Below are positions 6,432 through 14,612 of a DNA stretch of 17,468 nucleotides, piece by piece. Source of the stretch: Aurantibacter sp042094015. Lineage in GTDB: Bacteria > Bacteroidota > Bacteroidia > Flavobacteriales > Flavobacteriaceae. The number at the start of each line of letters is the position of its first letter. Position 1 is the stretch's first letter. Location of the stretch: assembly GCF_042094015.1 (NCBI RefSeq), contig NZ_JBELDZ010000051.1, positions 1-17,468 on the forward strand, read 5' to 3'. Position numbers and translations under genes: made by a program. The notes below the pieces were generated by a model. The model searched no databases. It saw only the letters and a program-made list of their open reading frames with translations, and was not told the DNA's origin.

Positions 6432-7460
6432 TTGAACCTTAACAAAACATACAAATTAACCTTTCTAATACTTATTATAGTATTGGTGTTTTGTTTTGTT
6501 TTAAATTTAAGTTTAGGATCTGTAAGCATTCCTTTCTCAGAATTAATTAACTCTCTTTACGGACATTCAGATAATGAAAATTGGACGTATATTATTCAGA
6601 ATTACCGTTTACCTAAAGCTATAACTGCCATTTTAGTAGGTTCAGGATTAGGGAGTTCTGGTTTATTAATGCAAACACTTTTTAAAAACCCATTAGCTGG
6701 TCCTTATGTTTTAGGAATAACTTCTGGAGCTAGTTTAGGAGTCGCTATTTTAATTTTAGGAAGTAGTTTGTTTGGCGGATTTTTAGCTACTGTTTTAGCT
6801 TCTAATTGGAGTTTAGTTATTGCATCTTCTTTAGGTAGTTTTTTAGTATTATTAACTGTTTTATTAGTTGCTAATAAAGTAAAAGACACAATGACGTTAC
6901 TTATTATTGGACTTATGTTTGGTAGCCTAACATCTGCAATTGTTAGTGTATTATCCTATTTTAGTCCTGCAGATCAATTACAACAATACATTTTTTGGGG
7001 CTTTGGAAGTTTAGGTGATTTAAGTTGGGAGAAAATTAAAATATTTTTAGTTATCTTTTTAATTGGTTTAATTCTAAGTATTACTGCTTTAAAATCTTTA
7101 AACAGCTTACTTTTAGGAGATCAATATGCAAAAAGTTTAGGTTTAAACATAGAAAGAAACAGATACATAATAATTATAGCTGCAAGTTTATTAGCTGGAA
7201 GTATTACAGCATTTGCTGGACCAATTGCATTTATTGGATTAGCAGTACCACATTTAACGAGACAATTATTTAAAACATCAAGTCACAGTATTTTATTACC
7301 AGCAGTTATCTTATTTGGTGCTATCTTAATGTTGGTATGCGATAGCATTGCACAATTACCTTCAAGCGATTATACCTTACCTATTAACGCAATTACATCT
7401 TTAATTGGTGCGCCAGTTGTAATTTGGTTACTAGTAAGAAAAAAACAAATGAGTTTTTAA
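6432..7460 (+). CDS. btuC: FecCD-family ABC permease (BtuC-like)
   Basis: A 342-residue, strongly hydrophobic inner-membrane permease with about nine or ten membrane helices, the standard size of FecCD/BtuC proteins. Family blocks are clear: Y-R-L-P-K-A-I-T-A-I-L-V-G-S-G-L-G near residues 58-75, then M-Q-T-L-F-K-N-P-L-A-G-P-Y-V-L-G. The cytoplasmic coupling region G-P-I-A-F-I-G-L-A-V-P-H-L-T-R-Q-L lies at about residues 260-277. The start is a TTG one base after the btuF stop. An in-frame stop lies three codons upstream and no ATG occurs before about residue 80, so a non-ATG start is effectively forced. It should form a homodimer with two copies of the following ATPase. Confidence 0.88.
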   Translation: MNLNKTYKLTFLILIIVLVFCFVLNLSLGSVSIPFSELINSLYGHSDNENWTYIIQNYRLPKAITAILVGSGLGSSGLLMQTLFKNPLAGPYVLGITSGASLGVAILILGSSLFGGFLATVLASNWSLVIASSLGSFLVLLTVLLVANKVKDTMTLLIIGLMFGSLTSAIVSVLSYFSPADQLQQYIFWGFGSLGDLSWEKIKIFLVIFLIGLILSITALKSLNSLLLGDQYAKSLGLNIERNRYIIIIAASLLAGSITAFAGPIAFIGLAVPHLTRQLFKTSSHSILLPAVILFGAILMLVCDSIAQLPSSDYTLPINAITSLIGAPVVIWLLVRKKQMSF

Positions 7461-7488
7461 ACTTAATTATAAAAATAACAGATATTAA

Positions 7489-8283
7489 TTGAATAATAAC
7501 AAGCAACATAGCATTTTAAAAGCCGAAAATCTTTCTGTTGGATATCAATCTAAAAAGAAAAAAACTGTTATTGCTTTAAATATAAATTTTGAATTATTCC
7601 CTGGTGAGTTAATTGGTTTAGTTGGTGCTAATGGAATTGGAAAATCAACCTTATTACGAACAATAACACAATTACAAGAACCGTTAGAAGGATTTATTCT
7701 TATAGATAAATCACCTTTAAAATCATATAGTAATCAATTATTAGCTACAAAATTAAGCTTAGTTTTAACCGACAAATCACTTTCTAAAAATCTTACAGTT
7801 TTTGAATTAGTATCGCTTGGAAGACAACCATATACCAATTGGATAGGTAAGCTTACAGAAAAAGATATTTCTATAGTTAATAAAGCATTAGATCAAACTC
7901 AAACATTAGATTTAGCACAAAAAAAATGTTTCGAACTCAGTGATGGACAATTACAAAAAGTACTAATTGCAAGAGCTTTAGCACAAGATACGCCACTAAT
8001 AATTTTAGACGAGCCAACTACACATTTAGATATGTATCATAAAGCGTACATTTTAAAATTATTACAGAAAATTGCAAAAACAGCCAATAAGACCATTTTA
8101 TTTTCTTCACACGAAATAAATTTAGCTATTCAGCTTTGTGATAAAATGTTGGTTATGACAACCGAAAACACATTCTATAACCAACCTTGTAAACTAATAG
8201 AACAAGGTGTTTTTCAAACACTTTTCCCAAAAGACATTGTAGAATTTGATACTGTATCTGGAAGTTTCGTTGTTAAAAAGTAA
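7489..8283 (+). CDS. btuD: ABC importer ATPase (BtuD-like)
   Basis: A 264-residue ATPase that would power the importer. Walker A is G-A-N-G-I-G-K-S-T (46-54). The signature is L-S-D-G-Q (150-154), a mild variant of LSGGQ. Walker B is L-I-I-L-D-E-P (170-176), the D-loop H-L-D follows, and the switch is S-S-H-E. Where the Q-loop glutamine is expected, the protein has L-V-L-T-D (Thr94). It retains the FecE/BtuD-type T-V-F-E-L-V-S-L-G-R-Q-P-Y block (103-115). The start is TTG, and the codon before it is a TAA stop, so translation cannot begin further upstream in this frame. It follows btuC by 28 bases in the same operon. No terminator is evident after it. Confidence 0.88.
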   Translation: MNNNKQHSILKAENLSVGYQSKKKKTVIALNINFELFPGELIGLVGANGIGKSTLLRTITQLQEPLEGFILIDKSPLKSYSNQLLATKLSLVLTDKSLSKNLTVFELVSLGRQPYTNWIGKLTEKDISIVNKALDQTQTLDLAQKKCFELSDGQLQKVLIARALAQDTPLIILDEPTTHLDMYHKAYILKLLQKIAKTANKTILFSSHEINLAIQLCDKMLVMTTENTFYNQPCKLIEQGVFQTLFPKDIVEFDTVSGSFVVKK

Positions 8284-8339
8284 CCAATCGTATTATAAAA
8301 ACTTTATTATTGTTAACTTTATAAAAACATATATTTATT

Positions 8340-9068
8340 ATGAGACTATTTAAATCAAGCATAATTATATTAATCATACTATTTACCTTTTCAAATTGTC
8401 AGGTTCAAAATTGGAAAAAAATAAAAGGTAACGGTAACATAGCTACTATAACTAGAACTGTTTCAGATTTTAATAATATATCACTTTCTGGACCTATGGA
8501 CTTTGAACTAGTAAAAGGGCGAGAAGGAAAAATAACTATTGTAGGCGAAGATAATTTGTTAGACTATATTATTACAGAATCTAAAGATGGTAATTTAATT
8601 ATTGAACAAAAAGACAATTATAGTTTAAGTCCTAGTAATTATAAAACTATAAAAATCACAATTCCATTTGAGTCTATAAATAATGTAACACTATTTGGTT
8701 CTGGAGATGTAATTTCTCAAAATATAATAGAGGCAGATAGTTTTACTACAAAAATTTCTGGTTCGGGTGATATCTCTTTAAATTTAGTAGCAAAAACTAC
8801 AAACGCAACTATTTCTGGTTCTGGAGATATTACTATAAAAGGAAAAACAGATCATCTTAATGTTTCTATTTCAGGTTCTGGAGATTTTAATGGTAAAGAA
8901 TTAGAAGCAAATAACACAAACGCAAAAATTACTGGATCTGGTGAAATTGAAGTTGTGGCAAATGAGTCTTTAATGGCCAGAATTACAGGTTCTGGAGACA
9001 TTAATTACTCAGGTAATCCTTCACAAATTGATAAAAAAGTAACTGGTTCTGGCGATATCAGTAATTAA
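8340..9068 (+). CDS. DUF2807 (GIN domain) repeat lipoprotein
   Basis: A 242-residue exported protein of the DUF2807 family (putative auto-transporter adhesin head, GIN domain), common in Bacteroidota and without an established function. The N-terminus is a signal peptide with a possible lipobox F-S-N-C (Cys20). The body starts with the family's G-N-G-N-I-A-T-I-T-R-T-V-S-D-F-N block and S-G-P-M-D-F-E-L. It then contains seven G-S-G-(D/E)-(I/V/F) turns, mostly about 17-22 residues apart, as expected of a right-handed parallel beta-helix. It starts 56 bases after btuD on the same strand; a TTG with a TATATTTA further on, ending just before the ATG, is a weak promoter candidate. A strong terminator follows it. 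I see no functional link to the cobalamin genes. Confidence 0.85.
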   Translation: MRLFKSSIIILIILFTFSNCQVQNWKKIKGNGNIATITRTVSDFNNISLSGPMDFELVKGREGKITIVGEDNLLDYIITESKDGNLIIEQKDNYSLSPSNYKTIKITIPFESINNVTLFGSGDVISQNIIEADSFTTKISGSGDISLNLVAKTTNATISGSGDITIKGKTDHLNVSISGSGDFNGKELEANNTNAKITGSGEIEVVANESLMARITGSGDINYSGNPSQIDKKVTGSGDISN

Positions 9069-9090
9069 TAAAACTTTAAACTAGGATGAA

Positions 9091-9124
9091 AAAAAGGGTT
9101 TTGATTCATTTCAAAACCCTTTTT
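9091..9124 (+). terminator. Intrinsic terminator after the DUF2807 gene
   Basis: A perfect 14-bp stem, AAAAAGGGTTTTGA / TCAAAACCCTTTTT, with loop TTCATT and a T-run downstream. It lies 22 bases after the DUF2807 stop and separates that gene from rmuC. Confidence 0.88.
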
Positions 9125-9151
9125 ATTCTCAATACTGAAAATCAAAACTCG

Positions 9152-9159
9152 TATCTTTG
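9152..9159 (+). promoter_or_regulatory. Probable -7 box of rmuC
   Basis: TATCTTTG matches TAnnTTTG exactly and lies 20 bases before the rmuC ATG, downstream of a terminator. A convincing -33 TTTG is not seen. Confidence 0.45.
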
Positions 9160-9179
9160 AATAAATTTTATAATTCAAA

Positions 9180-10572
9180 ATGTCCGACAACATCATTCTA
9201 ATCATAGCTATTCTTATTTCGTGCCTAATTGGTGCTTATTTAGGTAAACTTTTTTCAAGTTTAAAAACTAAAGGAGAACAAAGCACACTTGAAGAACGAA
9301 ATACTAATCTTGAAAAACAATTTGAAGACTTCAAACAATTTTCTTCAACTGAAAACGAGAAACAAAACCAACAGTTTGCTTTACAATTAAATACTGCTAA
9401 AGAAACTATTTCTAAAATTGAAGTTGAAAGAGAATCAATAAGACGAGAAAAAGAGTTTTTAAATGCTGAATTAACTCGAAAATCTACAGAATTCGAAAAC
9501 TTACAACAATTAAATATTAAACGTGAGGAAGAAGTTGAACTTAGGCAAGAACAACTTCGTAAGGATTTTGAATTATTAGCTAATAAAATTCTTGAAGAAA
9601 AATCGGAAAAATTTACACTNNNNNNNNNNTAAAGAAAATATTAAACAAATTTTGAGTCCGCTACAAGAAAAAATTCAAGGTTTCGAAAAGAAGGTTGAAG
9701 ATTCTCAAAAAGAAAGTATTAGTATGCATAGTTCTTTAAAAGAACAACTTATTGGCCTTAAAGATTTGAATTTACAAATGACTAAAGAAGCTACTAATCT
9801 AACCAGAGCTTTAAAAGGCGATAGTAAAATGCAAGGAAATTGGGGCGAATTAGTTTTAGAACGTGTTCTTGAAAAATCGGGATTAGAAAAAGATCGCGAG
9901 TATTTTGTTCAGCAAAATTTTACTAGAGAAGATGGCACGCGTGTATTGCCGGATGTGGTTTTAAATCTTCCCGATAATAAAAAAATGATTATCGATTCTA
10001 AGGTTTCTCTTACAGATTACGAACGTTTTGTTAATGCAGATGAAGATCAAAGACCAATCTTCCTAAAATCGCATATTAACTCAATAAAACGCCATGTAGA
10101 ACAATTATCTGCTAAAAATTACCAAGATTTATACGACATAGAGTCTCCAGACTTTGTATTACTTTTTATACCTATAGAACCTGCATTTGCAATTGCTATA
10201 AATGAAGATAATTCGCTTTACAACAAAGCTTTTGAGCAAAATATTGTAATAGTTACGCCTTCAACTCTACTTGCTACTTTACGCACTATTGATACCATGT
10301 GGAATAATGAAAAGCAACAACAAAACGCTATAGAAATTGCACGCCAAGCTGGAGCTTTATACGATAAATTTGAAGGTTTAGTAAAGGATTTAACTGGTGT
10401 TGGTAAAAAAATAGACGATGCAAAAAAAGATTATTCTGCAGCTATGAATAAATTAGTTGACGGTAAAGGAAATCTTATTACCAGTGTAGAGAAAATAAAA
10501 AAATTAGGCGCAAAAGCTAAGAAATCGCTACCAGAACCTATTATTAAGCGTGCAATGGAAAATGAGGATTAA
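9180..10572 (+). CDS. rmuC: RmuC-family DNA recombination protein, interrupted by an assembly gap
   Basis: RmuC proteins limit DNA rearrangement and belong to the restriction-endonuclease-like fold; the precise reaction is not established. This one starts at the ATG at 9180 with an N-terminal membrane helix (about residues 4-21). A long coiled coil (about 30-200) follows, and then the conserved RmuC domain: G-D-S-K-M-Q-G-N-W-G-E-L-V-L-E, L-P-D-V-V-L-N-L-P, M-I-I-D-S-K-V-S-L-T-D-Y and I-V-I-V-T-P-S-T-L-L-A-T-L. Ten Ns at 9620-9629 break the frame. The two halves lie in different frames only because 10 is not a multiple of three; a real gap of 6 or 9 bases would join them into one protein of about 462-463 residues. 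I therefore annotate one intact gene with missing sequence, not a pseudogene. Confidence 0.88.
9620..9629. other. Assembly gap (10 N)
   Basis: Ten consecutive Ns inside rmuC. The length looks like a placeholder: the true gap should be a multiple of three to keep the rmuC frame. Confidence 0.95.
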
Positions 10573-10630
10573 TTATTTTAAAAGTTGATTTAAAACATAA
10601 TTAAAGTTTTACACCTAAAATAGATTAATA

Positions 10631-10662
10631 AAAAAAGCTTCACATAAATGTGAAGCTTTTTT
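10631..10662. terminator. Bidirectional terminator between rmuC and carB
   Basis: A perfect 14-bp stem, AAAAAAGCTTCACA / TGTGAAGCTTTTTT, with loop TAAA and T-runs on both strands. It lies between the convergent ends of rmuC (plus) and carB (minus) and should serve both. Confidence 0.9.
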
Positions 10663-10678
10663 TAGGAATAAATATAGT

Positions 10679-13534
10679 TTATTTACTCAAGTACATTTTA
10701 CGTCTTGAATATAAATCGTAAAACTCATCATCTTTTAAGCTATCTATAAATAAAATACTTTCTCCTGTACTCTTCATTTCAGGTCCTAAATTTTTATTTA
10801 CATTAGGAAACTTATTAAAAGAGAATACTGGTTGCTTAATTGCATAACCTTCTAGTTCTGGTTTAAAATCAAAGTCCGTTACTTTTTTATCACCTAACAT
10901 GACTTTAGTTGCATAATTCACATAAGGTTCTCCGTAAGCTTTTGCAATAAATGGTACAGTTCTAGAAGCTCTAGGATTAGCTTCAATAATATATACCATA
11001 TCATCTTTTACCGCGAATTGAATATTTATTAATCCAACAGTGTTTAAAGCTACTGCAATTTTTTTAGTATGATCTTTAATTTGTTGCATTACTAAATCAC
11101 CTAAGTTAAATGGTGGCAATGTAGCGTTTGAATCACCTGAATGAATTCCACAAGGCTCTATGTGTTCCATTATACCAATAATATAAACATTTCCATCTGC
11201 ATCGCAAATAGCATCTGCTTCTGCTTCTATGGCTCCATCTAAATAATGATCTAATAATAATTTGTTTCCAGGAATAGATTTTAACAAGTCAATAACGTGT
11301 TCTTCTAACTCTTGCTTATTTATTACAATCTTCATTCCTTGTCCACCTAACACGTATGATGGACGAACTAATAAAGGAAAGTCTAATTTATCTGCTAAAA
11401 CAGAAGCTTCTTCTGCACTTTCTGCAATTCCAAATTGTGGAAAAGGTATTTTTAATTTAGTTAATAGTTCTGAGAAACGTCCACGATCTTCTGCTAAATC
11501 TAAAGCATCAAAAGAAGTTCCTAAAACCTTAATTCCATATTTAGATAATTTCTCTGCTAATTTTAGAGCTGTTTGTCCTCCTAATTGTACAATAACTCCA
11601 TCTGGTTTTTCATGACGAATAATATCATAAATATGTTCCCAAAAAACAGGTTCAAAGTATAATTTATCTGCAGTATCAAAATCAGTAGAAACCGTTTCTG
11701 GATTACAGTTAATCATTATAGTTTCGTAACCACATTCTTGAGCTGCTAAAACACCATGAACACAAGAATAATCGAATTCAATACCTTGTCCAATTCTGTT
11801 TGGTCCAGATCCTAATACAACTACTTTTTTCTTGTCAGTCACTATAGATTCATTATCTACATAAACTTTTCCATCTGCGGTTTCAATTTCAGCTTCAAAC
11901 GTAGAGTAATAATAAGGTGTTTTTGCTTTAAATTCTGCAGCACAAGTATCTACTAATTTATAAACACGATTAATGTTTAATTCTTCACGTTTATTATAAA
12001 CCTGGCTTTCTAAACATTTAAGCATATGAGCAATTTGCCTGTCTCCATAACCTTTTTGTTTAGCTTCAAGTAATAATTCTCTATATAATGTGTCTACAGT
12101 AAATTTAGAAATTTCTTTCTCTAAATTAAAAAGCTCTTCATACTGACGTAAGAACCACATATCAATTTTAGTAATTTCATGAATACGTTTTAATGGAATT
12201 CCCATTGCAATTGCATCATAAATTACAAAAACTCTATCCCAACTTGCGTTGGTTAATTTTTCTATAATTTGATCATAATTAGTATAACCTTTTCCATCTG
12301 CTCCTAATCCATTACGCTTAATCTCTAATGATTGAGTTGCCTTATGAAGTGCTTCTTGGAAAGAACGACCAATTCCCATAACCTCACCAACAGATTTCAT
12401 TTGCAATCCTAAAGTTCTATCTGAACCTTCAAACTTATCAAAGTTCCAACGTGGTATCTTTACAATAACATAATCTAAAGTTGGTTCAAATAAAGCAGAA
12501 GTTGATTTAGTTACTTGATTTTCTAATTCATCTAAATTATAACCCATTGCTAATTTAGTAGCAATTTTTGCAATAGGATAACCTGTTGCTTTACTTGCTA
12601 ATGCAGAAGAACGTGATACTCTAGGATTAATTTCAATGGCAATAATATCCTCATTTTCATCAGGACTTACAGCAAATTGAACATTACATCCACCAGCAAA
12701 ATCTCCAATACTACGCATCATATGGATAGCCATATCACGCATTTTTTGATATGTTTTATCACTTAAAGTCATTGCTGGAGCAACCGTAATAGAATCTCCA
12801 GTATGAATTCCCATTGGATCCATATTTTCTATAGCACAAATAATAACAACATTATCATTTGCATCACGCAACAACTCTAACTCGTATTCTTTCCAGCCTA
12901 AAAGAGCTTTATCAATCATAACTTCATGAATAGGAGATATTTCTAATCCATGAGATAATAATTTATCAAAATCTGATTCATTATAAACAATTGCAGCTCC
13001 TGCTCCACCTAAAGTGAAAGAAGAACGAATACACAAAGGAAAACCAAATTCTTGTGCAATTTCTTTTCCTTTTAAAAATGAAGATGCTGTGGCTTGAGGT
13101 GCCATTGGCACTCCAATTTCAGCCATTAAATTTTTAAATTGATCTCTATCTTCAGTTATATTAATAGCATCTATATCTACACCTATAAGCTCTACTCCAA
13201 AATCTTCCCAAATTCCTTTCTCATCAGCCTCAATACATAAATTTAAAGCTGTTTGTCCTCCCATAGTTGGCAACACAGCATCTATTTGCGGATGATTTTT
13301 TAATATTTTAATTAATGACTTTGTATTTAAAGGCAATAAATAGACATGATCTGCTATGGACGGATCCGTCATTATTGTAGCTGGATTAGAATTGATTAAG
13401 ATTGTTTCAATTCCATCTTCACGTAAAGATCGTAAAGACTGTGTTCCTGCGTAATCAAACTCGCAAGCTTGTCCGATAACAATTGGTCCTGATCCAATTA
13501 TTAAAATTGATTTTAAACTTTGGTTTTTAGGCAT
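10679..13534 (-). CDS. carB: Carbamoyl-phosphate synthase large subunit, lacking the MGS regulatory domain
   Basis: A 951-residue synthetase subunit that makes carbamoyl phosphate from bicarbonate, ATP and glutamine-derived ammonia for pyrimidine and arginine synthesis, working with CarA (not in this window). Both homologous ATP-grasp halves are present. The first opens with G-S-G-P-I-V-I-G-Q-A-C-E-F-D-Y-A-G (14-30). The second opens with G-S-G-P-N-R-I-G-Q-G-I-E-F-D-Y-S (from about 573). E-I-N-P-R-V-S-R-S-S and E-A-N-P-R-A-S-R-T are metal/ATP-site motifs. E. coli CarB has about 1073 residues; this one ends about 20 residues after L-G-P-E-M-K-S-T-G-E. The C-terminal MGS-like domain that binds UMP, IMP and ornithine is absent. 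The stop is followed by a terminator, so this is a natural end, not a truncated assembly. Confidence 0.96.
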   Translation of the reverse strand: MPKNQSLKSILIIGSGPIVIGQACEFDYAGTQSLRSLREDGIETILINSNPATIMTDPSIADHVYLLPLNTKSLIKILKNHPQIDAVLPTMGGQTALNLCIEADEKGIWEDFGVELIGVDIDAINITEDRDQFKNLMAEIGVPMAPQATASSFLKGKEIAQEFGFPLCIRSSFTLGGAGAAIVYNESDFDKLLSHGLEISPIHEVMIDKALLGWKEYELELLRDANDNVVIICAIENMDPMGIHTGDSITVAPAMTLSDKTYQKMRDMAIHMMRSIGDFAGGCNVQFAVSPDENEDIIAIEINPRVSRSSALASKATGYPIAKIATKLAMGYNLDELENQVTKSTSALFEPTLDYVIVKIPRWNFDKFEGSDRTLGLQMKSVGEVMGIGRSFQEALHKATQSLEIKRNGLGADGKGYTNYDQIIEKLTNASWDRVFVIYDAIAMGIPLKRIHEITKIDMWFLRQYEELFNLEKEISKFTVDTLYRELLLEAKQKGYGDRQIAHMLKCLESQVYNKREELNINRVYKLVDTCAAEFKAKTPYYYSTFEAEIETADGKVYVDNESIVTDKKKVVVLGSGPNRIGQGIEFDYSCVHGVLAAQECGYETIMINCNPETVSTDFDTADKLYFEPVFWEHIYDIIRHEKPDGVIVQLGGQTALKLAEKLSKYGIKVLGTSFDALDLAEDRGRFSELLTKLKIPFPQFGIAESAEEASVLADKLDFPLLVRPSYVLGGQGMKIVINKQELEEHVIDLLKSIPGNKLLLDHYLDGAIEAEADAICDADGNVYIIGIMEHIEPCGIHSGDSNATLPPFNLGDLVMQQIKDHTKKIAVALNTVGLINIQFAVKDDMVYIIEANPRASRTVPFIAKAYGEPYVNYATKVMLGDKKVTDFDFKPELEGYAIKQPVFSFNKFPNVNKNLGPEMKSTGESILFIDSLKDDEFYDLYSRRKMYLSK

Positions 13535-13553
13535 AATATTGATTTTGAACTTA

Positions 13554-13561
13554 CAAAATTA
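13554..13561 (-). promoter_or_regulatory. Probable -7 box of carB
   Basis: The minus strand reads TAATTTTG, matching TAnnTTTG, about 20 bases before the carB ATG and just downstream of the rpmH terminator. No clear -33 element is seen. Confidence 0.4.
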
Positions 13562-13577
13562 ATTTAAAATATGATGT

Positions 13578-13607
13578 AAAAAAAGGCGTTACACCTAAGT
13601 AACGCCT
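13578..13607 (-). terminator. Intrinsic terminator of rpmH
   Basis: The stem AGGCGTTAC / GTAACGCCT (13584-13592 with 13599-13607, loop 13593-13598) is followed on the minus strand by a run of Ts. It lies about 25 bases after the rpmH stop and separates rpmH from carB. Confidence 0.85.
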
Positions 13608-13632
13608 AATATATATTAACAAATGTTAATCA

Positions 13633-13794
13633 TTATTTTTTATGTCTTGTTTCAGAAGATACAGAAATCTTTTTTCTTCCTTTAGCACGACGACGAGCTA
13701 AAACCTTTCTTCCACTAACAGAAGCCATTCTTTCTCTGAAACCATGTTTATTTCTTCTTTTTCTCTTAGATGGTTGAAACGTTCTTTTTGGCAT
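13633..13794 (-). CDS. rpmH: 50S ribosomal protein L34
   Basis: A 53-residue, very basic protein beginning M-P-K-R-T-F-Q-P-S-K-R-K-R-R-N-K-H-G-F-R and continuing with E-R-M-A-S-V-S-G-R-K-V-L-A-R-R-R-A-K-G-R, which is the L34 family throughout. The C-terminal extension (K-K-I-S-V-S-S-E-T-R-H-K-K) is a little longer than in E. coli L34 (46 residues). L34 is a structural component of the large ribosomal subunit. The gene has its own strong promoter and terminator, so it is probably transcribed alone. The usual proteobacterial partner rnpA is not adjacent; carB follows instead. Confidence 0.98.
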   Translation of the reverse strand: MPKRTFQPSKRKRRNKHGFRERMASVSGRKVLARRRAKGRKKISVSSETRHKK

Positions 13795-13863
13795 GTCTTA
13801 TTTTTTTAAAAATCTAAATAGTAATTATTTTATAAGTTTTAGAACACTGCCTAAAACTGAGGG

Positions 13864-13894
13864 CAAATATACAAAGTCTTTTTAATGTAGCAAA
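13864..13894 (-). promoter_or_regulatory. rpmH promoter, textbook Bacteroidota type
   Basis: On the minus strand, TTTG (13891-13894), a 19-base spacer and TATATTTG (13864-13871) match the -33/-7 consensus exactly. The start would be near 13857, giving a leader of about 60 bases. This is the clearest promoter in the window, as expected for a ribosomal protein gene. Confidence 0.85.
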
Positions 13895-14001
13895 CCTAAA
13901 ATTATTTTTTTTCTTGCTTTTTTTTAAATCGCTTATTTCAATAAAATTTAGTTTCTTTGTACAACTTAAAATAAGTAAGTACAAATTTATACTTTTTATA
14001 T

Positions 14002-14580
14002 ATGTTTAATAAGAATTTTAAAATATTAATTGCAGCATTAATAATAGCTTACGCTATATACGAGTTTACTAAAGGACACATTGGTAATGGTATTATGTAT
14101 ATTTTATTATCCTTAATTTTTGTGTTTTTATATTTTAAAAATGAATTTATTTTATTAGCATTTTTAAAATTACGTAAACAAAATTTTGATGGAGCTAAAA
14201 ACTGGTTAAACAAAATAAAAAATCCAGAAACTGCTTTGGTAAAGAAACAACAAGGTTATTTCCATTACTTACACGGAATTATGTCTTCTCAAACTGACAT
14301 TGGAGAATCTGAAAAACGATTTAAAAAAGCAGTATCTTTAGGCTTAAGTATGGACCATGATATGGCAATGGCTAAATTAAATCTTGCTGGAATGGCTTTA
14401 ACAAAACGTAAAAAGCAAGAAGCTACCATTTTACTTAAAGAAGCTGAAAAATTAGATAAACAAGGTATGCTAAAAGATCAAATAAAAATGATGAAAGATA
14501 ATATGAAACGTGCACAAGGACCAACACAACACTTTGGTCAAGGAGGATCTGCTAGAGCACAAAGACGTTCTAAACGTTAA
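14002..14580 (+). CDS. Small membrane protein with TPR-like C-terminal region
   Basis: A 192-residue protein. Two hydrophobic helices (about residues 6-20 and 29-50, separated by T-K-G-H-I-G-N-G) put it in the inner membrane. A helical, probably cytoplasmic region follows, with tetratricopeptide-like pairs: F-D-G-A-K-N-W-L-N-K-I, G-E-S-E-K-R-F-K-K-A-V-S-L-G and A-K-L-N-L-A-G-M-A-L-T-K. The tail is basic and rich in Gly, Gln and Arg, ending R-A-Q-R-R-S-K-R. I recognise the general type (conserved in Flavobacteriaceae) but no function. It is a single gene, divergent from rpmH and convergent with the TSUP gene, with only 32 bases and no clear hairpin terminator between them. Confidence 0.8.
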   Translation: MFNKNFKILIAALIIAYAIYEFTKGHIGNGIMYILLSLIFVFLYFKNEFILLAFLKLRKQNFDGAKNWLNKIKNPETALVKKQQGYFHYLHGIMSSQTDIGESEKRFKKAVSLGLSMDHDMAMAKLNLAGMALTKRKKQEATILLKEAEKLDKQGMLKDQIKMMKDNMKRAQGPTQHFGQGGSARAQRRSKR

Positions 14581-14612
14581 TTAAAAATTTTATATGCTTT
14601 TTTATAGTGATA

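Noticed and set aside
9592..9650. A real frameshift or gene split in rmuC
   Set aside because: The frame change coincides exactly with a 10-N placeholder and both halves join into a normal RmuC.
14581..14612. A terminator between the convergent TPR-like and TSUP genes
   Set aside because: The 32 bases are AT-rich without a GC-containing inverted repeat.
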